Part shown: positions 26,265 to 35,497 of the stretch, one piece after another
Layout of the letters: every line of letters starts with the position of its first letter
Numbering within the stretch: position 1 is the stretch's first letter
Assembly (NCBI RefSeq): GCF_049675895.1
Contig: NZ_CP183834.1
Location: forward strand, 992,001-1,056,000
Direction of reading: 5' to 3'
DNA: 64,000 nt
Source of the DNA: Ampullimonas aquatilis
GTDB lineage: Bacteria; Pseudomonadota; Gammaproteobacteria; Burkholderiales; Burkholderiaceae_D
Translations under genes and position numbers: made by a program
The notes under the pieces: model-generated
Seen by the model: only the letters and a program-made list of their open reading frames with translations
The model's database searches: none
What the model was told of the DNA's origin: nothing

Positions 26265-27581
26265 TTGTCTTTTATCTGGTTGCGTACAACAATCATACTT
26301 TGTTTAATCTTCTTGATTACAGCAGGGTTATGGCTCAGTCATGATCAACTTTTGGCACTCATTTTTTGTGGGCTGATGTTATGTGTGCTGGTGTTTTTTC
26401 ATGTCTTTCATTTAAATCAACTTTTTTCTTGGGCTAAAGCAGCTGATAAGCAAAAAATACCGGTTGGTCGTGGTAGCTGGTCAGAAGTTTTTTATTTGAT
26501 TAGTCGTGCATTAAGACGTTTTGGTGATGAGGCTGCATTAGAGCGATCTAAGCATGAGCGATTTATCCAGGCGATTCAAGCCTCTCCAAACGGTGTATTA
26601 ATGCTGGATAACAAGGACCAGATTGAATGGTGCAATGCCATGTCTGCGATGCATTTTGGGATAAATCCAAAATCTGATTACATGCAGAAAATCAAAAACT
26701 TGATTCGGCAGCCAAATTTCATTAGTTATTTAGATGGTGAAGAGTTTAGTCAACCATTGACGATACGAAATACGGGCACTCTGCAGAATCAAGTTTTATC
26801 TTTGCAGATTTTTCATTATGGCAAGGACGAAAAGCTTTTGGTCTCTCGTGACATTACTCAGTACGAACAAAATGATGCGATTCGTCGCGATTTTGTTGCC
26901 AATGTATCGCATGAATTAAGAACACCGCTGACAGTATTGTCGGGTTTTTTAGAGATTATGCGTGATCTTGATTTAAGTGAAGAAGACGAATCGCGTTATA
27001 TTGAGCTCATGCACGAGCAAGCTGGCAGAATGCAGCATATTGTGGATGATTTACTGACTCTTTCAAGGTTGGAAAATAACTATAACTTGATCAGAGAAAC
27101 AACTTTTTCTTTGAGCCCGCTGCTTCGGATGCTCACTAGAGATGCGATTGCACTTTCTAAAGGTCGTCATGAGATTGTATTAAATCAAACGGAGGCGATT
27201 AATCTACTTGCCTCTGAGTCAGAGATATCTAGTGCGATGAGTAATTTAATTTCTAATGCTGTCAGGTATACCCCAGCGGGAGGTCAAATTAAAATTGATT
27301 GGCATCTGGATAAAAAGGGTAATGGAATTTTTTCAGTAACAGACACTGGGATGGGGATTCCAAGAGAGCACATTCCTCGTTTGACCGAGCGTTTTTATCG
27401 TGTTGATAAAAGTCGATCCTCTGAAACGGGTGGGACTGGACTGGGTTTGGCAATTGTCAAGCATGTGCTGATGCGACATCAGGCACATCTTGAAATTAGC
27501 AGTGTGGAGGGTGAGGGGAGTGTATTTTCCTTTACCTTGCCGACAAGCAGGATATTTCCGATAAAGGAAGTGGTCGTGTAG
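26265..27581 (+). CDS. phoR: Phosphate regulon sensor histidine kinase PhoR
   Basis: 438 residues from TTG 26265 (AAGGG upstream). Two adjacent N-terminal membrane helices (about 7-24 and 29-47), then a PAS domain (IQASPNGVLMLDNKDQIEWCNAMSAMHFG), H-box DFVANVSHELRTPLTVLSGFLE (His about 215), N-box and G boxes DTGMGIPREHIPRLTERFYRVD and GGTGLGLAIVKH. There is no large periplasmic sensor, as usual for PhoR, which reads the Pst/PhoU state. It phosphorylates PhoB. Confidence 0.97.
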   Translation: MSFIWLRTTIILCLIFLITAGLWLSHDQLLALIFCGLMLCVLVFFHVFHLNQLFSWAKAADKQKIPVGRGSWSEVFYLISRALRRFGDEAALERSKHERFIQAIQASPNGVLMLDNKDQIEWCNAMSAMHFGINPKSDYMQKIKNLIRQPNFISYLDGEEFSQPLTIRNTGTLQNQVLSLQIFHYGKDEKLLVSRDITQYEQNDAIRRDFVANVSHELRTPLTVLSGFLEIMRDLDLSEEDESRYIELMHEQAGRMQHIVDDLLTLSRLENNYNLIRETTFSLSPLLRMLTRDAIALSKGRHEIVLNQTEAINLLASESEISSAMSNLISNAVRYTPAGGQIKIDWHLDKKGNGIFSVTDTGMGIPREHIPRLTERFYRVDKSRSSETGGTGLGLAIVKHVLMRHQAHLEISSVEGEGSVFSFTLPTSRIFPIKEVVV

Positions 27582-27586
27582 TTTTA

Positions 27587-27628
27587 TTGGTTCCCTACTC
27601 GTTGTATCAACGCTAAGCAGGGAACCAA
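27587..27628. terminator. Inverted repeat between convergent phoR and epimerase genes
   Basis: TTGGTTCCCT (27587-27596) and AGGGAACCAA (27619-27628) pair perfectly over 10 bp around a 22-nt loop. There is only a weak T-run, so this may be a bidirectional terminator or a Rho-linked stop. Confidence 0.55.
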
Positions 27629-27637
27629 TAAATCAAA

Positions 27638-28660
27638 TTAGAGCATTCTGCCGTTGAGAATAGTTTCCTCAACGAGCTTTTTGGCATCCAATAACTGTTT
27701 GTACCAACCTACCGTAAAGGTACGTGGTTCGGCTTTAGTTCTCTCGGACTTGATTGCTTCATAAATTTCATTGACGCCCATTGCTGGTGAGAACTCTGGT
27801 TTCCATGAAGTTTTAGCTAAGATCTTATCAAAGGTGGCGCGATAGTCTCGTTTGTCGGCATCTTCAGGAAGCACCTGTACTTCTACAGGAAATGGCAGTG
27901 AGTCACGAACTGTCTCGGCAATTGAAAGAATCTTGATGTTGCCCCAACCCACGTTAAATACCTCACCGTCCACAATCTCTCGTTGAGCGGTCAGCATTTC
28001 AATAAACGCCGCCGCAGTGTCACGAACGTGGACTAATGGACGCCATTGTTGACCACCACCTGTTACAAAAATACGACCTTTCTCAACAGCATGTAAAGTC
28101 ATGATATTGACGACGAGGTCAAAGCGCATTCTGTGTGAAAAGCCAAAAACTGTGGATTGACGTAAAACACTGACCGAAAAGTTGTCATCACGTAAAGGCA
28201 AAATATCCAATTCGGCATTTAAATTGGCTTTGGCATAAGCTGTCAATGGATTGGTCGGGCTGGTTTCGGAAAGGATATCGCCATCGCTAAAGCCGTAAAC
28301 GGAACAGCTACTAGCCAAAACATAACGCTCAACACCCGCAGCTTTTGCAGCCTTGGCTACATTGACGCGACCGAGTTGATTGATTTTTGCAGTCAGATCA
28401 GGATCTAGATCGCCAGCAGGATCATTAGACAAAGCAGCGAGATCACAGACAGCATAAGCGCCTTCCAGATCTTTTGGTGTTATTTCACGAATATCCGTTT
28501 TAATTGCAGTGAAGTGCTCACGCTCTTCCAGATGCTTGACGACATCGCGACCAAAAAACCAACGATCAATGCCAATGACCTTAAAGCCAGCATCCAGCAG
28601 GCGTTCGGCCAGTACAGAGCCAATATAGCCACCGCAACCAGTTACAACAACAGTTTTCAT
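27638..28660 (-). CDS. NAD-dependent epimerase/dehydratase (SDR, nucleotide-sugar type)
   Basis: 340 residues from ATG 28660, preceded by GGGGAA; a TTG at 28672 is the alternative. The NAD loop is VVVTGCGGYIGSVLAERLL, and the catalytic pair looks like SSCSVYG with Y-x3-K in LTAYAKANLN. This is an extended SDR of the kind that works on nucleotide-activated sugars. It is 46 bp downstream of a sugar aminotransferase, so together they may modify a sugar for surface polysaccharide. The exact substrate is unknown. The pair splits phoR from ppk1. Confidence 0.85.
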   Translation of the reverse strand: MKTVVVTGCGGYIGSVLAERLLDAGFKVIGIDRWFFGRDVVKHLEEREHFTAIKTDIREITPKDLEGAYAVCDLAALSNDPAGDLDPDLTAKINQLGRVNVAKAAKAAGVERYVLASSCSVYGFSDGDILSETSPTNPLTAYAKANLNAELDILPLRDDNFSVSVLRQSTVFGFSHRMRFDLVVNIMTLHAVEKGRIFVTGGGQQWRPLVHVRDTAAAFIEMLTAQREIVDGEVFNVGWGNIKILSIAETVRDSLPFPVEVQVLPEDADKRDYRATFDKILAKTSWKPEFSPAMGVNEIYEAIKSERTKAEPRTFTVGWYKQLLDAKKLVEETILNGRML

Positions 28661-28706
28661 AGTATTCCCCAATTATAAAAAATAGTCTTTATAGACACTG
28701 AATTAT

Positions 28707-29864
28707 TTATGACTGCGCCTTTTCAACAACCGGCACTACGACGCGATTAATCACATCCATCACGTAATCGATTTCTTCACGACTGATGCTTGGGAAGAAA
28801 GGCAGGGTCAATGTACCAGCACCCCATTCACTGCTCACCGGATGGTCCGAGGCTTGATGACCATAGGTGCGTTGATAATATTGGGTTAAAGGTACTGAAT
28901 TGTAATTGATTGCAACCTGAATCTGATTGTCATTCAGTATACGAATTGTTTCATCGCGAACTGCAGGTGGCACATGAATCGGGAAAATGTGTTCAGCATT
29001 CAATACACCATTGATTTCTTTAGGAAATCTGATTGGGGTCGAAGCTAATTTTTCACGATAATAAGTGGCAGATGCTGTTCTTTTTTCGAGACGTTGACGA
29101 ATGGTTTTGATCTGCTCGGGTAACAGTGCTGCGAGTAAGTCGGGCAAATTGGCTTTGACACCCAGTTCCAGCATATCCCATGGACGGTAATGGCCGGCTT
29201 TAAAACGGTCCACAGCACCAGCACTCATGCCATGTAGACGGCGAATTCGAATGCCTTCCGCTAATTCTGCATCATTGGTCACAATCGCCCCACCTTCGCC
29301 GCAGGTGACATTTTTTGTGGCGTAGAAGGAAAAAATGGCTGCATCAGAATGCGTTCCAGGCAAATAGCCATCACGCGTACCTTCAAAGCAGTGTGCGCAG
29401 TCTTCGATGATCTTGATATCGGTACGGCCAATATCCTGCAGCATTTTCTTGAAGCCAACCATATCGCACATCCGGCCATACAAATGAACCGGAATAATGA
29501 CTTTGGTTTTCGGTGTAATGAATGCTTTAGCCGCTTCAGGTGTCAATAACAATGAGTCAGCTTCAACGTCCACAAAAACCACTTTTGCACCGAGAATTTG
29601 TGCAACGTTGGCACTGGCAATAAAGGTCATGGCAGGAACAATCACTTCATCATTCCTTTCAACACCCATAGCCATCAAACAGGCGATGGCACCATTTGTC
29701 CAGCTATTGACCAGCAAACCTTCTTTTGTGCCAAAAAAAGCGGCAAGTTGCTGTTCAACTTCTTTGGCAACTGTACCACTGGTGAGTATGGGAGAATCGA
29801 CAACCCGAGCGATACCTGCGATATCTTTTTGGGTCATGTCGTGACGGTAAAATGGCACCTGCAT
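28707..29864 (-). CDS. DegT/DnrJ/EryC1/StrS family PLP aminotransferase
   Basis: 385 residues, AAGGAAG eight bases before the ATG. Family motifs: VNSWTNGAIACLMAMGVERNDEVIVPAMTFIASAN, PVHLYGRMCDM, EDCAHCFEGTRDG and the PLP lysine in IFSFYATKNVTCGEGGAIVTND. These enzymes aminate keto-sugars on nucleotide carriers. It is the first gene of a two-gene unit with the epimerase. No glycosyltransferase is nearby, which is unusual for this class. The sugar is not predictable. Confidence 0.9.
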   Translation of the reverse strand: MQVPFYRHDMTQKDIAGIARVVDSPILTSGTVAKEVEQQLAAFFGTKEGLLVNSWTNGAIACLMAMGVERNDEVIVPAMTFIASANVAQILGAKVVFVDVEADSLLLTPEAAKAFITPKTKVIIPVHLYGRMCDMVGFKKMLQDIGRTDIKIIEDCAHCFEGTRDGYLPGTHSDAAIFSFYATKNVTCGEGGAIVTNDAELAEGIRIRRLHGMSAGAVDRFKAGHYRPWDMLELGVKANLPDLLAALLPEQIKTIRQRLEKRTASATYYREKLASTPIRFPKEINGVLNAEHIFPIHVPPAVRDETIRILNDNQIQVAINYNSVPLTQYYQRTYGHQASDHPVSSEWGAGTLTLPFFPSISREEIDYVMDVINRVVVPVVEKAQS

Positions 29865-30036
29865 AAATGAGCTTCCTTACAATTTGATAATCATATGGAA
29901 CACATTATGAGACAGGTTGCCAAAATCACATGACTTAAAATTCACATTTTTATGTTAATGCGCATTTACATTTACATTTTGATATAAAAAGTTTCGATTT
30001 GTGAATTGTTACTATCTTGTCAGGCTGGCTTTGACA

Positions 30037-32157
30037 CTAGTTGGGTTGATTGATAGTCATTAATTCACCTTGACTATGTAACAAAACTTTGCCACTTGGT
30101 CTTTTGCGGGCGTAACCTCCTTGACTATTCATGATCCAAGATGAATAGTTATCCTTCAGGTGAATCAGCAGACCTTCTTTAATTACGCGTGCTTTCAATT
30201 TTTTGTCGAGAATTGGAAAGGCAACTTCAACACGTTTTAACAAGTTGCGGTCCATCCAGTCGGCACTGGACAGATACAAATCTTCCTTGCCATCGTTATA
30301 AAAATAATAAACACGGCTATGTTCCAGGTAGCGACCAATAATCGACCGGACCTGGATGTTTTCTGATAGTCCCGGCACACTGGGAGCCAGAGTGCAAAAT
30401 CCTCGCACAATGAGTTCAATTTTGACACCTGCTTGCGAAGCCTTATAAAGCTCTTCAATGACAGACGGTTCTTGCAGAGCATTCATTTTGGCAATGATGC
30501 GTGCTTTTTTACCGCTTGCGGCCAGTTTTGCTTCGTTACGAATTGCTGTAATGGTTTTTTCCAGCAAGGTGAATGGCGATTGCCAAAGTAGGTTTAGTCG
30601 GTGCTCCTTGCCGAGTCCAGTTAATTGCTGAAATACGAAGTGGACGTCTTCACAGACTTGCTCATTACTGGTTAATAAACCAAAGTCGGTATAGAGTTTG
30701 GCTGTTCGTGAGTGGTAATTTCCGGTCCCTAAGTGTGCGTAGCGTTTCAAGCGCATTTTAGGCTTGATAGTGCCTTTTGAGTTTTCGGATGGATTATCGA
30801 CGGGCTCTCTTCTGACTATCAACAGCATTTTGGCATGACATTTATGCCCAACTACACCATAAACTACGTGGGCACCAACCGCTTCCAGTCGGGCTGCCCA
30901 ATTGATATTCGTTTCTTCGTCAAAACGTGCCAGTAGTTCCACTACAACGGTCACCTCTTTACCGTTTCTGGCGGCCTGAATCAACGTTTCCATCAAGACG
31001 GACTCGTTACCAGTACGGTAGATGGTTTGTTTGATTGCTACAACATTGGGATCGGTTGCCGCATCCTTGACCAGTTCGAGTACTGGGTTAAAAGACTCGT
31101 ACGGATGATGCAATAAAATATCTCTTTGGCTAATCAGGCTGAACAAGTCGTGATCATTGTTGCGTAAGAGCGTCGGGATGACTGGTGTGTAGGGCGGAAA
31201 TTTGAGGTCGGGGCGGTCTACCATATCAGGTAGTTGCATGAGCCTGACCAAGTTGACTGGGCCTGGTACACGATAGCAGTCCTGCGGTTGAACGCCGACT
31301 TCGGTGATTAATCTTTGAGCAATTTCTGGCGGACAATCAGCTGAGAGCTCCAGGCGTACCGCATCACCAAAATGACGATGAGGTAGTTCACCTTGTAGCG
31401 CCGTACGAAGGTCAGTGATTTCATCTTCATCGACAAATAAATCCGAATTGCGTGTGACCCTGAATTGATAGCATCCGGTTACTTCCATCTGCGGGAACAG
31501 TTCCCCCACAAATGCTTGCATAAATGAGGAAAGAAAGACAAATCCGTGAGTATGATTGGACAATTCGTCGGGCATTGCGATCAAGCGCGGTAAGGCTCGT
31601 GGTGCTTGAACGATGGCAAAACCGGAATTACGGCCAAAAGCATCTTCACCCACTAAAGAAACGGCAAAATTCAGACTCTTGTTCAAAACCCTTGGAAATG
31701 GGTGCGCAGGATCAAGGCCGATGGGCGTTAGTACGGGTAATAGTTCGTTAAAGAAAAAATCTCTTGCCCAGGTACGTTGTGCCTCATTCCAGGTAGAAAC
31801 AACATGAAAATAGATCCCTTCTTTGGCCATTAATGGCATCAAGACGTTGAGCCACATGTCATATTGTTCTTTGACAATAATTTGTGCTCTGGCGCTGGCT
31901 TCACGATATGCCTGTAGTGGTGTCAATCCATCAGAATTGGGGATGTTGGGTTGTTCACGCAATTGTTCTTTCAAGACCGCCATGCGGATTTCAAAAAACT
32001 CATCCATATTGCTTGAGACAATACAGAGATATTTAAGTCGCTCCAGCAAGGGAATGCGATTGTCGGCTGCTTGAGCAAGGACTCGTGCATTGAACTCTAG
32101 GATACCAAGTTCGCGATTGAGAAAAAGAGAGGCAGGCTTTGCAAGAATGTCGGTCAT
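30037..32157 (-). CDS. ppk1: Polyphosphate kinase 1
   Basis: 706 residues from ATG 32157 (MTDILAKPASLFLNRELGILEFNARVL). E. coli PPK1 has 688. The N-terminal domain contains LKYLCIVSSNMDEFFEIR; the two phospholipase D-like active sites carry the catalytic histidines in VGHKCHAKMLLIVR and GRYLEHSRVYYFYNDG. It makes polyphosphate from ATP reversibly. It is divergent from ppx, with a Pho-box-like site between them. A longer frame to 32184 starts with TTG and is less likely. Confidence 0.97.
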   Translation of the reverse strand: MTDILAKPASLFLNRELGILEFNARVLAQAADNRIPLLERLKYLCIVSSNMDEFFEIRMAVLKEQLREQPNIPNSDGLTPLQAYREASARAQIIVKEQYDMWLNVLMPLMAKEGIYFHVVSTWNEAQRTWARDFFFNELLPVLTPIGLDPAHPFPRVLNKSLNFAVSLVGEDAFGRNSGFAIVQAPRALPRLIAMPDELSNHTHGFVFLSSFMQAFVGELFPQMEVTGCYQFRVTRNSDLFVDEDEITDLRTALQGELPHRHFGDAVRLELSADCPPEIAQRLITEVGVQPQDCYRVPGPVNLVRLMQLPDMVDRPDLKFPPYTPVIPTLLRNNDHDLFSLISQRDILLHHPYESFNPVLELVKDAATDPNVVAIKQTIYRTGNESVLMETLIQAARNGKEVTVVVELLARFDEETNINWAARLEAVGAHVVYGVVGHKCHAKMLLIVRREPVDNPSENSKGTIKPKMRLKRYAHLGTGNYHSRTAKLYTDFGLLTSNEQVCEDVHFVFQQLTGLGKEHRLNLLWQSPFTLLEKTITAIRNEAKLAASGKKARIIAKMNALQEPSVIEELYKASQAGVKIELIVRGFCTLAPSVPGLSENIQVRSIIGRYLEHSRVYYFYNDGKEDLYLSSADWMDRNLLKRVEVAFPILDKKLKARVIKEGLLIHLKDNYSSWIMNSQGGYARKRPSGKVLLHSQGELMTINQPN

Positions 32158-32263
32158 ATCCCGGATAGCGTATTTGATAATCAAATGTATGACTATGTGA
32201 AAGATTTATGTCATGCGGATGACATTTTAAAAAATTGTCGAAGAAATATTTCTTTCCTCGCTT

Positions 32264-32285
32264 TGTCATGTAGCTGTCTTGGTTC
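32264..32285 (+). promoter_or_regulatory. Pho-box-like site between ppk1 and ppx
   Basis: TGTCATGTAGC and TGTCTTGGTTC are direct 11-bp repeats with TGTCA/TGTCT half-sites. They lie about 50 bp before the ppx ATG and 107 bp before ppk1. The second half-site is weaker than at pstS. PhoB control of polyphosphate genes is known in other bacteria. Confidence 0.5.
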
Positions 32286-32334
32286 TGCAATAATCTGTTG
32301 ATAGCAGCTAGCCAGTATTCACTGATTCTATTTC

Positions 32335-33846
32335 ATGACACGAAAATTCAAAAATTTGGCCGCAGTCGACCTTGGTTCAAATAGTTTTAGGCTTATTGTT
32401 GGTCGGGTCGAGGAAACGCCAACGGGTTCCCCACAAATATATCCTACCGATGCGTTGAGAGAGCCAGTCAGGCTGGCTGCGGGTTTGACCCATGACAAGT
32501 TTTTGGATAATGCCTCGCAACAGCGTGCTTTAGACACTTTGCGACGTTTTGGAGAGCTGATTAGAGACTATCCACCTGAAAATGTGCGTGCGGTTGCTAC
32601 CAATACTTTACGTGTCGCCAAGAATTCCCAAGAATTCTTGGCTTTGGCTGATGCCGCTTTGGGCTTTCCGATTGAAGTCATTGCGGGTCGTGAAGAGGCT
32701 CGCCTGATTTATGCGGGTGCCTCTCGTTCAGTACCTTCTATTTCAGGCAAGCGTTTGGTGGTCGATATTGGTGGCGGCTCAACCGAGTTTGTAATTGGCA
32801 AAGACTATGATCCGATATTAATGGAGAGTCTTTATATTGGGTGTGTTGGTCATAGTCGCCAGTATTTTCCCAATAATAATGTCGATGATTACACGATGAA
32901 GCAGGCTGAATTGGCGGCGCGTCGTGAAATTCAGAGTATTGCCGCCGAATACAAAGGGGTTGGTTGGGATCAATCCATTGGGTCTTCTGGTACAGCCCGG
33001 GCTTTAGCTGAAATTCTTGAACTCAATGGACTTAATGACAAGACTGTTGAACATGGTATTACCCGGGAAGGGCTTGATAAGCTTAAGCGCTTGCTGATCA
33101 AAGCGGAGAACGTCAATCGGCTTAAGCTGGAAGCGCTTAAACCAGATCGCGTCCCGGTTCTGGCGGGCGGTTTATCCATCATGCTTTCGGTTTTCAAAGA
33201 GCTGGATGTCCAACACATGGAAGTGACGGATGGTGCTTTAAGACTGGGTGTTCTTTACGATTTACTGGGTCGGGTAGAGCATCATGATATGCGTGACGTC
33301 ACTGTCGAACAATTTACGCAGCGCTATAGTATCGAGCGAGCTCAGGCAGAGCGGATTGCCAAGGTGGCTTTGGCCTTGCATTCGCAATTTCCGGTCGCTG
33401 ATGACGATGTTGCCGAAGATGAGTCGCAGGCATTGCGATGGGCAGCCCAGTTGCACGAGGTGGGACTGTCAATTTCGCATAACTCCTATCATAAACATTC
33501 TGCATATATTGTTTCCAATGCAGACATGCCAGGATTTTCCAAAAAAGAGCAATTACGTCTTGCCGCGTTGGTGCTGGGTCATACTGGCAAGCTTGGTAAG
33601 CTCACCAGTTTAGCCAGACAGGTGGATTGGCATCTGGTGCTGTGCTTGCGATTGGCCTGTTTGCTGTGTCGTCGTCGCAGTGATAACACTTTTGTTGGTT
33701 TGACCATTGCCGAGACCAGTAATGGCTGGGATATCGGTATTTCCAGGAAGTGGACGAAGGAGAACCCGTTAACCGAGTTCAGCCTGCGTCAGGAGTGTGT
33801 TGAGTGGGGAAAAGTGGAGAAGGTTTTGAACCTGTCTTATTTTTGA
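32335..33846 (+). CDS. ppx: Exopolyphosphatase (Ppx/GppA family)
   Basis: 503 residues. The ASKHA-type phosphate loops are visible: AAVDLGSNSFRLIVGRVE at the N-terminus and VDIGGGSTEFVIG near residue 145. A C-terminal HD-like helical region (about 310-500) includes AAQLHEVGLSISHNSYHKHSAYIVSNADMPGFSKKEQ. It removes terminal phosphate from polyphosphate, or the 5'-phosphate of pppGpp. Its end overlaps the convergent acyltransferase gene by 10 bp. Confidence 0.95.
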   Translation: MTRKFKNLAAVDLGSNSFRLIVGRVEETPTGSPQIYPTDALREPVRLAAGLTHDKFLDNASQQRALDTLRRFGELIRDYPPENVRAVATNTLRVAKNSQEFLALADAALGFPIEVIAGREEARLIYAGASRSVPSISGKRLVVDIGGGSTEFVIGKDYDPILMESLYIGCVGHSRQYFPNNNVDDYTMKQAELAARREIQSIAAEYKGVGWDQSIGSSGTARALAEILELNGLNDKTVEHGITREGLDKLKRLLIKAENVNRLKLEALKPDRVPVLAGGLSIMLSVFKELDVQHMEVTDGALRLGVLYDLLGRVEHHDMRDVTVEQFTQRYSIERAQAERIAKVALALHSQFPVADDDVAEDESQALRWAAQLHEVGLSISHNSYHKHSAYIVSNADMPGFSKKEQLRLAALVLGHTGKLGKLTSLARQVDWHLVLCLRLACLLCRRRSDNTFVGLTIAETSNGWDIGISRKWTKENPLTEFSLRQECVEWGKVEKVLNLSYF

Positions 33847-34661
33847 CCAAAGAAATGGCGTTTGTAACGTGGATTCATATCTGACAGACGCATCAGCATT
33901 AAAAAGTCGGCCGTGTTGAAGTCGGGATCCCAAGCGGGTGCACCGCAAATCTTGGCACCAAGGCGAATATAACCCTTGACCAATGCAGGCGCTTCAACTT
34001 GCCGGGTGCAATCGAGTTCATCAACGGGTAATGAAAGTCTTGGTGCGGCATGATATTCGATCGGTGCCAGTGCTGTCTGAGCAAGCTGTTGATAAAGACT
34101 CGCAGCAAAGTGACCACCATCAGCCATAGAGACGCTGGCGCAGCCCAGCATGCACTCTAAACCATGCTTCTGCATATAGTGCGCCAAGCCTTGCCACAGT
34201 GCCATGATCACGGCACCGTTACGATAATCGGGATGAACACAGGAGCGACCCAGTTCCAGCATTTTGGGGCGCAAGTGGTGCAGACGTACCAGATCAAATT
34301 CAGAGTCCGAATACAGGCAGCCCATGCGTTTGGCTTCGGATGGCTGCATCACACGATAAGTACCAACAACTTGCAATGATGCGGCATCGCGAACTAGTAA
34401 ATGATCGCAGTATGGATCGAAAATATCTTCGTCAATGCCAGGATGGCGAGTATGCAGATGGGCGCCCATCTCTTCGGCAAAGACGCTGTAGCGCAGTTTT
34501 TGCGCTTCGATTATTTCTTCTTCTGTCCGAGCCCAGGAAACACGAAGGTCCGGCGCTTTTCTGTCCGTTTGAGTTTGTTCCATATCCCGCCGAAGCAACC
34601 TCCGACGGTGATCAGGCAGGCCCTGGGAAACAGGAAAAGTTGGATTTGGCAGATCGCGCAT
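33837..34661 (-). CDS. GNAT-type N-acyltransferase (OlsB/hemolysin-like)
   Basis: 274 residues. The core LRVSWARTEEEIIEAQKLRYSVFAEEMG...DEDIFDPYCDHLLVRD and the LGRSCVHPDYRNGAVIMALWQGLAHYM segment match the acetyltransferase family that includes OlsB, which acylates ornithine to start ornithine-lipid synthesis. No OlsA partner is adjacent. A function in phosphate-free membrane lipids would fit the Pho context, but this is inference. The N-terminal 40 residues are basic and unconserved. Confidence 0.75.
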   Translation of the reverse strand: MRDLPNPTFPVSQGLPDHRRRLLRRDMEQTQTDRKAPDLRVSWARTEEEIIEAQKLRYSVFAEEMGAHLHTRHPGIDEDIFDPYCDHLLVRDAASLQVVGTYRVMQPSEAKRMGCLYSDSEFDLVRLHHLRPKMLELGRSCVHPDYRNGAVIMALWQGLAHYMQKHGLECMLGCASVSMADGGHFAASLYQQLAQTALAPIEYHAAPRLSLPVDELDCTRQVEAPALVKGYIRLGAKICGAPAWDPDFNTADFLMLMRLSDMNPRYKRHFFGQK

Positions 34662-34795
34662 AAAAGCTCCTTCACGAGTGGATTGAAGGCACTTTAAGCG
34701 TTGAAAATGACAATTCGGTTAAGGTATTGTGAAAATTTGGTGACTTGACGGCTGTAACGGCACAATGTCATGCAGCAGCCATAAAGTCAGTCTGT

Positions 34796-35302
34796 TTAGA
34801 TAAGATCCGGGTTGATCACGGCACGCACAACGACCTGACTGGCTTCTTCGCGCATCCGATTGGCCAACCACCATACGGAACCCTTTTTGACACTCCAGGG
34901 GCATTCCTGACCACTCAATAACACGCTGATCAATTGCGATAACGCGGGGTTATGACCAACCAGCACCACCGTTTCTTTACCACCTGGCCAGCCGCATTGT
35001 TCGAGCAGTTCGGTCATGTCGGTGCCGGGTTGCAGGGCAGGGCAAATTTGGTGGGTTTTTTCCAGATCTTTGCGTAGTTTGAATAAAGCCGTCGCGGTTT
35101 GGCGGGTACGATTGGCCGGGGAAACTAAAACAATTGTCGTTTCGGGCAAGCGGCTGGCTAACCAGTTGGCCATTCTTTCAGCCTGTTTGTGACCGCGCTC
35201 AGTGAGCTGGCGGTGTAGATCGGTAGCGAGATGTAAACCATATTCACCAGCGCTTGGCTGGATTTCTTCTGCGTCGGCGTGGCGCCAGAGAATCAAATTC
35301 AT
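34796..35302 (-). CDS. sixA: Phosphohistidine phosphatase SixA-like
   Basis: 168 residues from ATG 35302. The catalytic loop is LILWRHADAEE (RHG-type histidine phosphatase), with TERGHKQAERMANWL, VSPANRTRQTA and the second His in VVLVGHNPALSQL. SixA removes phosphate from phosphohistidine of phosphotransfer proteins. The gene often accompanies ppk/ppx in betaproteobacteria. A dispersed repeat lies in its upstream region. Confidence 0.88.
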   Translation of the reverse strand: MNLILWRHADAEEIQPSAGEYGLHLATDLHRQLTERGHKQAERMANWLASRLPETTIVLVSPANRTRQTATALFKLRKDLEKTHQICPALQPGTDMTELLEQCGWPGGKETVVLVGHNPALSQLISVLLSGQECPWSVKKGSVWWLANRMREEASQVVVRAVINPDLI

Positions 35303-35402
35303 ACTACTCAATGATTAAGTCGAAAATCTATTCTAAGGGGCGCAGCATGACAAATGCATGACAAACGTACTCTGGCGAGATGATATTTGCTGTCGACTAA
35401 AA

Positions 35403-35473
35403 TATACTCTGATATAGTATAAAAATACTACTATTAAATACGCACTTAATAAGACTATTTTTAAATATACTCC
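35403..35473 (+). repeat. 71-bp dispersed intergenic element, copy B
   Basis: TATACT at 35403, GCACTT at 35442 and TATACTCC at 35466 keep the 0/39/63 spacing. AAATA/TATTT and CTT/AAG arms form the internal hairpin. Both ends carry the decamer AATATACTCY as a direct repeat. It lies between sixA and the esterase gene, both on the minus strand. Confidence 0.75.
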
Positions 35474-35497
35474 CTATTTCTATCAAAATTCCTGGGC

